Origin: Oscillospiraceae bacterium
Lineage (GTDB): Bacteria > Bacillota > Clostridia > Oscillospirales > Oscillospiraceae
NCBI GenBank assembly: GCA_015067935.1
Contig: SVLL01000001.1
Coordinates: 53,439-117,438 of the forward strand
Direction of reading: 5' to 3'
DNA: 64,000 nucleotides
Shown: positions 44,597-52,722 of the stretch, one piece after another
Layout of the letters: each line of letters starts with the position of its first letter
Position numbering within the stretch: the first letter of the stretch is position 1
Notes under the pieces: generated by a model
What the model saw: the letters and a program-made list of their open reading frames with translations, nothing else
Told to the model about the DNA's origin: nothing
The model's database searches: none
Made by a program: the position numbers and the translations under genes

Positions 44597-45448
44597 ATGG
44601 CACCGAACAACAGACGGTCCAACGGCTCGAATAATTGGTTTTTCTTCCCTATGCAGGATCCTTTGGATATCAAGATACGCCAGATGCGTGACAAGGAACG
44701 GAAGCTGGAGGCGATGGAAAACGCCCTGCTTCAGTTGAAAGCGGATGTGGAAGCCCGGGAGCAGAAGCTGGCATCCGCAGCGGAAGATATAAAGAACCGG
44801 CAGATGCAGCTGGAGCTTTGGGCAAACGAATTGCAGAAGAAGGCAGACCGGCTGGGCGAAAGAGAAAGCCACCTGACCGAATGGGATCAGGCGGTTAAGG
44901 AAGCCTACGAGCAAACCGCAGCACAGGCAGAGCAGGCCCGGCAGATGGAGCGTTGGCAGCAGTCATTGGAGGAATCGGCAGAACGCTACCGTCAGGAGCG
45001 GACCAACTGGGAAAGCACAGTGGGCTCTATGCCCGAATCCGATTACCGGCAGAATATTGAAGCAGGTATGCAGAGCCTTACGGAGCATTTCGGAAACACC
45101 TTCCGGGAAATGCAGGAGCTGCGCAATCAGATCCGGGAATTGAGCGGAGCCATTCAGAGTTGCGATTGGGCTGCGGTGGAGCAGCTGTGCGAGCTGCACA
45201 GACGGCTGGAGCTGCTTGCTACCGGAGAGGCTCTGCGGGAGGCGGATTTTCTTGGGGCGATCCTCAAGAAATACTATAACCTCTGCCCCATTGAGCCGGC
45301 TCTGGGCAACAATTATTCCGAAACCCACCACGAGCGGCTCCATCGGGAGCAGGGCGGTCGGCTGATCATTCGCTGCTTCAGCAAGGGCTGGGCGAGCAAT
45401 GATACGGTTGTGCGCAGAGCCTTGGTGGATACCGCAGACGCGGTTTAA
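44597..45448 (+). CDS. GrpE-like coiled-coil protein
   Basis: A 283-aa protein, start MAPNNRRSNGSNNWFFFPMQ after AAAGGAG. Residues 20-190 are a long coiled coil (LQLKADVEAREQKLASAAED, WANELQKKADRLGERESHL). The C-terminal about 90 residues resemble the GrpE beta-wing: THHERLHREQGGRLIIRCFS and KGWASNDTVVRRALV match the GrpE 'kGy-l-drvlRpA-V' ending. It precedes the Hsp70-like gene by 21 bp, so it is probably its nucleotide-exchange partner. This is not the housekeeping GrpE: hrcA, dnaK and dnaJ are not adjacent. Confidence 0.75.
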   Translation: MAPNNRRSNGSNNWFFFPMQDPLDIKIRQMRDKERKLEAMENALLQLKADVEAREQKLASAAEDIKNRQMQLELWANELQKKADRLGERESHLTEWDQAVKEAYEQTAAQAEQARQMERWQQSLEESAERYRQERTNWESTVGSMPESDYRQNIEAGMQSLTEHFGNTFREMQELRNQIRELSGAIQSCDWAAVEQLCELHRRLELLATGEALREADFLGAILKKYYNLCPIEPALGNNYSETHHERLHREQGGRLIIRCFSKGWASNDTVVRRALVDTADAV

Positions 45449-45469
45449 AAGAGAAAGGAGCGTTTACTG

Positions 45470-47080
45470 ATGGCACTTGTTGATGAACTCAACGATATGC
45501 TGGGCGACGGAAATGCCGCCGGAACCAGCTTCGGTATGGACTACGGCACTACCACCTGCGTATTTGCCTATAAGGAAGGTCCTTCCGCACCGCCCAAGGT
45601 GGTTAACTTCAGCAGCGTTTTGCGGAATTGGGAGATTCAGGATAATGCACCCAGTTTGTTTATGTGTGACGACAACGGCAGGGAGTACGCCTGTGATGAG
45701 GTCGTAGCGAAAAACGGTCTGGTGAACAATCCCGGAGCGGTTTGCAATTCCATCAAGACCAAGCTGGAAGAAAAAGAGATCATCCTGAACGGGCGCGAAT
45801 ATAAAACCCACTATATTGCCGTGGCGGTTGCCAAGCGGTTTATGGAGATCTGCAAGCTGGCTCTTAAGGAAGAGATGGTCTGTGATCCAATCAATTTGCT
45901 TGTGATCGGCGTGCCGGTGCTCTTCAATGCCGCCGCCCGGCGCGAATTAAAGCTCATTTTGCAGGAAGCCACCGGAATATCGGTGTATTTGGTGCCGGAA
46001 CCCATTCTGGCTGCGGTTGCCCATTCCTTTTATCTGCGCCGCCGCAAGGATGTAGTTTTTGTCGCCCGGGATACGATGACGCTGGATGTGGGCGGCGGCA
46101 CCACCGACTGTGTGGTTTTGAAGCCCAATCCCAAGCCAACCGCCAGCCAGCCCCATCCCTACACCGCCCATAATCCCGACGGTCTGATCGAGGCCGGCGA
46201 TGATATGGACCTCTGCATGATGAAGCTGATGACCGAAAAAATCTGCCGAAATCCCGGCACCATCAGCCAGAGCAATATCAAGGAGCTGTCCAATAAGAAC
46301 AGTTATATGTATTGCAGCCTGCGCCGGTTTGCCAAGCGGTTCAAGGAGCAGCTGTCCGGCGTGGATGTATTTGAGGATAATCTTTCCTTCGGTAAGGACT
46401 ACGGCAATACCTTTGTGAAGGTCACCCGGGAAGAATACGAAGATGCGATCCGCCCCCTGATCCGCAGAATCGTGGATCTGGCAGATCAGGTGCTGCGCAA
46501 GACCTACAGCGCGGCCCGGCCCGATGTGGACATTCTGCTGGTGGGCGGTGCTACCTACACCCCTCTGCTGACCCAGATGCTGCAGGAACGGTTTCCCTGG
46601 CTGAAGGACCGGATCTATCAGCAGTTCCCGGAGAAGGCAGTGGCAATGGGTGCGGCAATCTATGCGGAAACCCCGGATCTGGTGACCCCCAAGGTGGCAT
46701 TCGGCTATGCCGTGGATACCTTCGCCAGCGACGGTGTAACGGAGGTCCTGCAGGTGGTGATCCCCTCCGATGCGGTCCTTCCCAAGAAGGATATTTCCAA
46801 CTACAAGACCTTAAAGGAAGGCCAGACGGCGGTCACCTTCCATGTGTACGAGATTTACAATACGGACGGACGCAAGGTTCTTTCTATGGATGAGGGCTCC
46901 CAGAAGGAGTATTCCATCACCCATAAATTCGGGCGCAGAGTTCCTATGGGCACCAATGTATCGCTGACAACCACCCTTTCGGAAGAGGGCTTGCTGACGA
47001 TGAAGGTTACGGATTTCCTCTACGACAGCCCGGGACCCACAACGGTGACCTTTAATCTTTCCGGCACGACCCCTGTCTGA
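45470..47080 (+). CDS. Hsp70-like ATPase with divergent substrate domain
   Basis: A 536-aa protein. Phosphate-1 motif FGMDYGTTTCVFAYKEG, phosphate-2 TMTLDVGGGTTDCVVLKP, adenosine motif VDILLVGGATYTPLLTQML and PEKAVAMGAAIYAE show an actin/Hsp70 ATPase fold. The C-terminal 140 residues form a beta-rich stretch (GVTEVLQVVIPSDAVLPKKD, DGRKVLSMDEGSQKEYSITH), shorter than in DnaK and with no lid helices obvious. It probably folds or remodels partners of this cluster, such as the tubulin-like protein (inference). Confidence 0.88.
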   Translation: MALVDELNDMLGDGNAAGTSFGMDYGTTTCVFAYKEGPSAPPKVVNFSSVLRNWEIQDNAPSLFMCDDNGREYACDEVVAKNGLVNNPGAVCNSIKTKLEEKEIILNGREYKTHYIAVAVAKRFMEICKLALKEEMVCDPINLLVIGVPVLFNAAARRELKLILQEATGISVYLVPEPILAAVAHSFYLRRRKDVVFVARDTMTLDVGGGTTDCVVLKPNPKPTASQPHPYTAHNPDGLIEAGDDMDLCMMKLMTEKICRNPGTISQSNIKELSNKNSYMYCSLRRFAKRFKEQLSGVDVFEDNLSFGKDYGNTFVKVTREEYEDAIRPLIRRIVDLADQVLRKTYSAARPDVDILLVGGATYTPLLTQMLQERFPWLKDRIYQQFPEKAVAMGAAIYAETPDLVTPKVAFGYAVDTFASDGVTEVLQVVIPSDAVLPKKDISNYKTLKEGQTAVTFHVYEIYNTDGRKVLSMDEGSQKEYSITHKFGRRVPMGTNVSLTTTLSEEGLLTMKVTDFLYDSPGPTTVTFNLSGTTPV

Positions 47081-47093
47081 ACGGAGGTAGTAT

Positions 47094-48149
47094 ATGGCTA
47101 AGAAAAAGTCTGAAAGCTCTGCGCAGGGCTACTGGTTTGATATTGTCAGCGGCATTTGTTTTTCCGACCCCCTTCTGGATTACACCAACTTTATGCTTCT
47201 TTATTTGGCACCTGCCACAGTAACCTGCGGCAAAAACTACGGTAAGACCACCGGCCGTACCGCCGGTCGGGCCAAAAAAGGCGAGGAAATCAAGAAGGAT
47301 AAGCTTGTCCTGCGGCAGAAGGAATTTCTCAATTTCTATACCGAGACATTGAAGGAAATCTCTGTGGATGACAGCATCAAATCCCCTGCGGACCGGGCAA
47401 AGGAATTGGTGGAAAAGCTTACCGCGCCCCGGTTCTTTGTGGCAGAGGACAAGGAGTACGGCGCAAAGCCGGAGAACTGTACGGAAGACCGGTATCTGGG
47501 AATGTTCACCAATGTGATGCACGCCGGAAACCGCAATGCGAAAAAGGTGATGGACGAGGTGGTCACCATCTATGCGTCAATTGCCGGAATCGTCTATGAG
47601 CACACGGAAAAAAAGCAGCTCAGCTTCATCATCGATACCCTGCAAACGCAGATTCTGGCGGCGTTTCCCGAGCTGCGCATTCAGGAACACGAGGATGAGA
47701 TGACCCATCTGGGCTGGCTGATGTGCACGATGCTTCTTCTGCAGGCGTGGAAAAAAGACAGCACCGAGCCGGATTGCGCCCTGATGAACGGTCTGTTGGG
47801 ACTGGAATTGGAGGCGGCAGAGAAAGTTGTCCAGCCCCAGAAGCGGAATATCGCGCTGGAAATTCCCATGTTCCGGAATCTCTGTATGGCTGCGCTGCGT
47901 TCGAAGATGCAGCTGCAGGAGATGCAGGATTTTTACAATCTGCTCAAGCGGATTCACCAAACCATGCCCGAGTGCCTTACCCCGGACATCGTGAACGCCT
48001 TCAGTACGCACTTGTCCGAGGCCTATCAGGAGCAGATCCGGCAGATGCCTACCATCGATAATGCAAACAGCCTGATCGATGTTCTGAAAAACCTGCAGGA
48101 AATGGAAAAGACCTGTCAGGAAATCCTCCGGGCAATGGACAGCGTGTAG
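47094..48149 (+). CDS. Unrecognised helical protein
   Basis: A 351-aa soluble protein, 13 bp after the Hsp70-like gene with a GGAGG site. It begins MAKKKSESSAQGYWFDIVSG, is followed by a basic Gly/Arg stretch (KNYGKTTGRTAGRAKKGEEI), and then is almost entirely helical (KKVMDEVVTIYASIAGIVYE, LLGLELEAAEKVVQPQKRNI). I recognise no motif and no catalytic residues. Position suggests a client or adaptor of the chaperone pair. Confidence 0.8.
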   Translation: MAKKKSESSAQGYWFDIVSGICFSDPLLDYTNFMLLYLAPATVTCGKNYGKTTGRTAGRAKKGEEIKKDKLVLRQKEFLNFYTETLKEISVDDSIKSPADRAKELVEKLTAPRFFVAEDKEYGAKPENCTEDRYLGMFTNVMHAGNRNAKKVMDEVVTIYASIAGIVYEHTEKKQLSFIIDTLQTQILAAFPELRIQEHEDEMTHLGWLMCTMLLLQAWKKDSTEPDCALMNGLLGLELEAAEKVVQPQKRNIALEIPMFRNLCMAALRSKMQLQEMQDFYNLLKRIHQTMPECLTPDIVNAFSTHLSEAYQEQIRQMPTIDNANSLIDVLKNLQEMEKTCQEILRAMDSV

Positions 48150-48162
48150 CCGTTTCTCCTTG

Positions 48163-48191
48163 TTGCATCTGCCTAGGCAATGTGGTATACT
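48163..48191 (+). promoter_or_regulatory. Possible internal promoter before the TIR gene
   Basis: -35-like TTGCAT, 17-bp spacer, -10 TATACT, in the 171-bp gap before the TIR gene. Confidence 0.45.
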
Positions 48192-48320
48192 GGCGGCAGC
48201 AACAAGCAGGTTCAGGACGGAAAGCTGCTGAGAAACCGTGGGCTTTACCGCAGGATATACGAGCTGTATCCCGTTTGGGCCGCATACAACAAAAATCACA
48301 AAAGAGCGAGGGGGATTGTT

Positions 48321-49574
48321 ATGCCGGTCAAAACCCAATCAAAGGACATTTTTATAAGCTATCGGCGGGAGGACGGCTCTCTCTATGCGCATATTCTGGC
48401 CCAGTCTCTTGCAGAAAAGGGGTATTCCGTTTTTTATGACCGCAGAGCACTGGTCGTTGGATCTGTGTTTCCGCAGGAGCTGACCTGCGCGGTGGAAGAC
48501 TGCCACGACTTTATTGCCATCGTTTCCCCTATGTATCTGGCAGCGGAAAAGGATGGGGCATTGCGCATTGAGCAAGAGGAGGATTGGGTACGCAAGGAGA
48601 TCAGCCTTGCGCTGAAAAACGGCAAAAATATTATGCCCGTCGTAGTTGGCGGTGCCGCCAAAACCCCGTTGCCCAAAGATTTGGAAGCGTTTTCTAACCG
48701 AAACTTTATCAGCTTTGACCAGACGGCACCAATCGAGGAATTTGTTACCCGTCTGGAATTGGGTTTTTCTGAGGAAACCAAGGAAAATCGGGAATATAAT
48801 ACCCTTATGCAGGAACTGCGGGACATCAGCGATGAGCAGGACAATGATTTTAATATCAAGGTCCGCAAGCTGATTATGAAACACGACGAAGAGACCGTGG
48901 AAAAGAAGCTGCTGCCGCTGATCAAAGCTATGAAAGAGCCTGATTTGTGTTTCACCGCCTACTATGCGGCATTTACTTTCTACCGACGGCTGGGATATGT
49001 GTATAAAATTCACGATTTGGTGGATCACTTTAACGAGCAATTTAAGGATTATCGTTTTAATAACATCATTCTGTCCCAGCATTACAGCACCCTGTTTCAG
49101 CTGGAGGGGCATAAGCCGGAGGATTTACGCAAAGCCATAGAATATGCCCGCATTGCCTTGGAAAAGATCCCGGAAAACAGCGGCGTGATGCAAAATTACG
49201 CGGACCTGATTACCAAGGGCTTTGAGATGGGGGTAATGGGGAAAAGAAAAGACAAAGAGCAGCTGGCGTATGCCATCGGCAGAATTGAAAATGCCCTGAA
49301 AATCAATCCGGGTTATCCAAAGTATCACTGCACACTGGGAAGATTGCTCTCCTTCAAAAACCGTTTTGATGAGGCAATTATGGCCATTGAAAAGGCGATC
49401 AGTCTGGAAAATATGGAAACGAAGGATTCTTTTATCCGCATCGTGGAGTACAACAAGTATATTTTCGACATTAAACTCCGAAAGGTGCAAAGCAGGGTGC
49501 AGAATGGCTTTTTCTTCACCGGTGCGATGTTGGGTATTCTGGCAGTATTATGGATTTTGGGGCGTGTGCTATGA
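48321..49574 (+). CDS. TIR-TPR membrane protein
   Basis: A 417-aa protein, start MPVKTQSKDIFISYRREDGS at 48321. TIR domain about residues 8-145: FISYRREDGS, FYDRRALVVGSVFPQELTCA, DCHDFIAIVSPMYLAA and EEDWVRKEISLAL, where the Glu in WVRKE aligns with the catalytic Glu of SARM1-type NADases. TPR-like helices cover about 255-390 (NSGVMQNYADLITKGFEMGV, LKINPGYPKYHCTLGRLLSF). A C-terminal helix (GFFFTGAMLGILAVLWILG) anchors it in the membrane with the TIR inside. It overlaps the next PP2C gene by four bases. NADase activity is inference. Confidence 0.9.
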   Translation: MPVKTQSKDIFISYRREDGSLYAHILAQSLAEKGYSVFYDRRALVVGSVFPQELTCAVEDCHDFIAIVSPMYLAAEKDGALRIEQEEDWVRKEISLALKNGKNIMPVVVGGAAKTPLPKDLEAFSNRNFISFDQTAPIEEFVTRLELGFSEETKENREYNTLMQELRDISDEQDNDFNIKVRKLIMKHDEETVEKKLLPLIKAMKEPDLCFTAYYAAFTFYRRLGYVYKIHDLVDHFNEQFKDYRFNNIILSQHYSTLFQLEGHKPEDLRKAIEYARIALEKIPENSGVMQNYADLITKGFEMGVMGKRKDKEQLAYAIGRIENALKINPGYPKYHCTLGRLLSFKNRFDEAIMAIEKAISLENMETKDSFIRIVEYNKYIFDIKLRKVQSRVQNGFFFTGAMLGILAVLWILGRVL

Positions 49575-50353
49575 GCAAACTGGAAACAATTTTGGATTTT
49601 TCCCACGGCAGCTGGGGTGAGGACCGGATTTTTGCCGGGGAGAAGCTGTGCTTTGTGATCGACGGTGCTACTCCTATTTCCGGTGCGCCCTTTGGGGCAT
49701 ATCACACCGGTGCGGAGTGGATGGCAGAGGAATTGAGCCGATATTTGGCGGAACATGATGGAGAGATTCCGGCACTTTGCAAGCAGTTTACGGAGCAAAC
49801 CCAGTGCCTTCTGCAGGAAGAGTTCCGGGATGTACACAGTATGCCCTGTGCAGTGCTGTCGGCTGTCCGGTGGGAGAAAGCGCATATTCAGGGCTATGTT
49901 CTGGGAGACTGTGCCGTATATGTTCTGCACAATAGCGGAGAAATTGCCTGCTATGCAGACCGGCGGACGGCAACTTTTTATAAAAAAACCCTGCAGGCGA
50001 AAGCCAATGCCGCAAAAGCCGGTATGGATGTGGAGGAAGCAGTCCGGGACCAGAGAAAAAAGAACAAGGCGGCAATGAATCAGCCTGGCGGATATTGGAC
50101 CGTTTCCTATATCGGTGATTTTGAACGGGAATTTTGTACATTCCGGATTCCTGCGGAGGAAATTCAGGGAATTTTGCTGTGTTCAGACGGTTTTGACAGA
50201 ATTTTCGAAAGGAATCTGTTCACACCGGAAGATATTCTCAGGGGAAAAATATCCCTGAATGCCGCTCTTTCCAAGCTGCGTGCAGCGGAGAAAGTAAGCT
50301 CAGCGGATGTGAAGGTTCACGACGATGCCTCGGCAATTCTGCTGCGTCCGTAA
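49571..50353 (+). CDS. Second PP2C-like phosphatase
   Basis: A 260-aa protein, start MSKLETILDFSHGSWGEDRI, coupled to the TIR gene through ATGA. PP2C-like blocks: KLCFVIDGATPISGAPFGAY, GYVLGDCAVYVL, ILLCSDGFDRIFERN and KVHDDASAILLRP. The first motif reads DGAT rather than DGHG, which may alter metal binding. It has no coiled-coil tail, unlike the left-arm PP2C. It ends the first right-arm transcript. Confidence 0.85.
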   Translation: MSKLETILDFSHGSWGEDRIFAGEKLCFVIDGATPISGAPFGAYHTGAEWMAEELSRYLAEHDGEIPALCKQFTEQTQCLLQEEFRDVHSMPCAVLSAVRWEKAHIQGYVLGDCAVYVLHNSGEIACYADRRTATFYKKTLQAKANAAKAGMDVEEAVRDQRKKNKAAMNQPGGYWTVSYIGDFEREFCTFRIPAEEIQGILLCSDGFDRIFERNLFTPEDILRGKISLNAALSKLRAAEKVSSADVKVHDDASAILLRP

Positions 50354-50360
50354 AGATTAC

Positions 50361-50390
50361 AGAAAGCACCCCTTTTGGGGTGCTTTTTCT
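50361..50390 (+). terminator. Terminator of right-arm transcript 1
   Basis: AGAAAGCACCCC-TTTT-GGGGTGCTTTTTCT, eight bases past the PP2C stop. Confidence 0.9.
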
Positions 50391-50485
50391 ATGCGAAAAA
50401 ATGTTGCAAAAACGGTTATAAAGTACAAAAAAGGAAGTAACTATGGTGTAAAACCCGGAATCAAGACCCGTTTGGAGGCTTTTTG

Positions 50486-50514
50486 TTGACAAGGGGCGAA
50501 TTAGGGTGTATTCT
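50486..50514 (+). promoter_or_regulatory. Right-arm promoter 2 (vWA to metalloprotease)
   Basis: Perfect -35 TTGACA, 17-bp spacer, -10 TATTCT, about 60 bp before the gene start. Confidence 0.8.
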
Positions 50515-50574
50515 ATTTATAATATATGTATAATCGGTAAATAGTAATTTTTTTGCTTTAAGGAGGCAGAGGAA

Positions 50575-52695
50575 ATGAAGAGAATCGTTAGCGTCGCCCT
50601 GCTGCTGGTGCTGCTGATCGGCTTGATCGGTACGGTGCCCTCTGCGCAGGCGCAAACCGCTACCATCCGTAACCGGAAGATCGTTTCCGTGGTGTACGAC
50701 GACTCCGGCAGTATGGACGGCGAGAAGTGGGAGTACACCAGCTACGCTATGCAGTGCTTTGCCGCAATGCTGAACAAGGTGGACCGGCTGGACATCACCT
50801 ATATGAGCTCCTATCAGCAGGGCTCTTTCCGGGTGGATACCGACAACCGTGTGCAATCCGTTCAGCAGATCCGTGACCACACGGACCGCAGCGGCAAAAC
50901 CCCTGTGGAGGCGGTGCAGACCGGCTTTGATACCCTTGCATCCGTAACGGACAGCAATCCCAACACCGAATACTGGCTGATCGTGATGACCGACGGCAAA
51001 ATGAGCGGTGCAGAGGAGAAGATCAACAAGCTGGCGGATGAGAGAATGCCCAACGGCAGCAAGCCTCACATTGTGTTTCTGACACTGTGCGATACCACCG
51101 GTGAGTACACCCCCAGCTTCAGCAAGGAAAATGTGGAAAGCCGTTCCGCACGGACCGCAGATGAGATCATCAGCGTGATCTCCGATCTGTCCGATGACAT
51201 TGCCGGCCGCTTCGCGGCTGCGCCCATTGCCATCAAGTCCGTCAGCGATACGGTGGTGGAAGTGACTACCGACCTGCCTCTGTTCAATATGGGCATCTTG
51301 TCCCAGCGGTCCACCGCACAGATCGTCAGCGTCACCGGACGGGACGGCACCGGGCTGGTCAGCGAGGGTAATGTGCCGGTAAAGGCTCCTGACAAGTTCC
51401 TCCACGACCTGAGTGCGGATGTGCAGGCCGCGCTGAACGGCAATGTGGCTCTGTTCAGTGCCCCCAGCGGCAACATCAAGGCCGGCACCTATACGGTCAC
51501 CTTCTCCGAGCCGGTGAAGGCGGAGAATCTGGTGGCAATGTTTGAGCCTGCCTTTGACCTGCGTCTGGAGCTGACGGTAGACGGCGTGGTTGTCACCGAC
51601 CCTGCCAAGCTGCAGGAGGGACAGATCCTGAATGTCCAGGCGGTCCTTTACGAAACGGGCACCGACAACAAGATCGCCATGGGTATGCTTCCCGGCGAGG
51701 GAAAGAGCTACATCTACTACAGCGAGAATGATCAGAAGCTTTCGGAGGATCATAACGCCCTGCGTCTGAGCAATCTGGAAATGAAACCCGTAACCACGGA
51801 GATTTCCGCGACATTGACCATTCCCGGCTTCTTTACGGTGTCAGATACCATCCGCTTCCGCCCCCTTGCTACGGTGCTGAGCGGTATGAGTGCCCAGCTG
51901 TACTACGACGGCTCAGAGCGTATGACCGATGAAAACGGCCAGCCCGACCCCGACAATGTGGTGTACATCACCTCTATGGATACCAACAGGACCGGTATCG
52001 CTTTTACCCTGTTCGTTGAGGGACAGCCCATCGGCAAGGAAGAGGCGGAGGCGCGCAAGGATGCCTTTATCCAGCGGCTTTCCCTTGATTTCCCCAATTA
52101 TGAGGTTGCCGTCACCGAGGATGGCAAGTACATCGTCTATCCCACGGACCACGGTATGCTGGACCTTGCCTATGCCTGCATCTATCAGGGCAGCCACACT
52201 GTCAGCTGCACCTATGACGGCTTCACCGCCGGCGGCGAGCTGATCTTTAAGATCGGCGATACCTTGGCAGCACATATTGCGTTCTTTATGGTCGTGTTCT
52301 GGATCCTTCTGTTCCTGTACCTGATTTGGTGGATATTCTTCAAGCCCCACTTCAAGCCGGGTCTGATCCGCACCTACCAAACCACCGTCAGAAACGGTGC
52401 CTATATCGATTTCGGTCCGGGCACCAAGCGCATCCACTACCTTGCCTCCTGCGGTCTGCTGAACTTCATCGGCCCCAGAGGTATGCGCAAGCGGCTGGGC
52501 GGCATCGGTCTTGCCGTGCGTGCCACCGCCGGCGGCGGCTACCGGGTAGAGGGCGTGAAGGGCAAGCGTGTGTCCACCGGCGTCCAGTATCCCAACACCG
52601 GCGTGGCTGTCTGTTCGGAGCATTTTTTCGATTTCGACAACACGGTTTACATCTTTGACAATGCCGGTAATTACTACAAGATCTCTGTGAACTAA
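50575..52695 (+). CDS. Membrane-anchored extracytoplasmic vWA protein
   Basis: A 706-aa protein. Signal peptide KRIVSVALLLVLLIGLIGTV ending near AQAQ. vWA domain about 38-230 with MIDAS IVSVVYDDSGSMDGEKWEY, SGKTPVEAVQTGFD and IVMTDGKMSGAEE. A long beta-rich outside region follows. A membrane helix at about 565-587 (HIAFFMVVFWILLFLYLIWW) leads to a 110-aa cytoplasmic tail with YHYLAS-like RIHYLASCGLLNFIGPRGMR and a Gly-rich stretch. It could sense the envelope and signal to the tubulin-like protein encoded next. Confidence 0.9.
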   Translation: MKRIVSVALLLVLLIGLIGTVPSAQAQTATIRNRKIVSVVYDDSGSMDGEKWEYTSYAMQCFAAMLNKVDRLDITYMSSYQQGSFRVDTDNRVQSVQQIRDHTDRSGKTPVEAVQTGFDTLASVTDSNPNTEYWLIVMTDGKMSGAEEKINKLADERMPNGSKPHIVFLTLCDTTGEYTPSFSKENVESRSARTADEIISVISDLSDDIAGRFAAAPIAIKSVSDTVVEVTTDLPLFNMGILSQRSTAQIVSVTGRDGTGLVSEGNVPVKAPDKFLHDLSADVQAALNGNVALFSAPSGNIKAGTYTVTFSEPVKAENLVAMFEPAFDLRLELTVDGVVVTDPAKLQEGQILNVQAVLYETGTDNKIAMGMLPGEGKSYIYYSENDQKLSEDHNALRLSNLEMKPVTTEISATLTIPGFFTVSDTIRFRPLATVLSGMSAQLYYDGSERMTDENGQPDPDNVVYITSMDTNRTGIAFTLFVEGQPIGKEEAEARKDAFIQRLSLDFPNYEVAVTEDGKYIVYPTDHGMLDLAYACIYQGSHTVSCTYDGFTAGGELIFKIGDTLAAHIAFFMVVFWILLFLYLIWWIFFKPHFKPGLIRTYQTTVRNGAYIDFGPGTKRIHYLASCGLLNFIGPRGMRKRLGGIGLAVRATAGGGYRVEGVKGKRVSTGVQYPNTGVAVCSEHFFDFDNTVYIFDNAGNYYKISVN

Positions 52696-52722
52696 TGTTT
52701 ATTTATAAAGGAGTTTGTGACT

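Noticed and set aside
44597-47080. Housekeeping grpE-dnaK operon
   Set aside because: No hrcA or dnaJ, divergent substrate domain, and a setting inside a specialised cluster.
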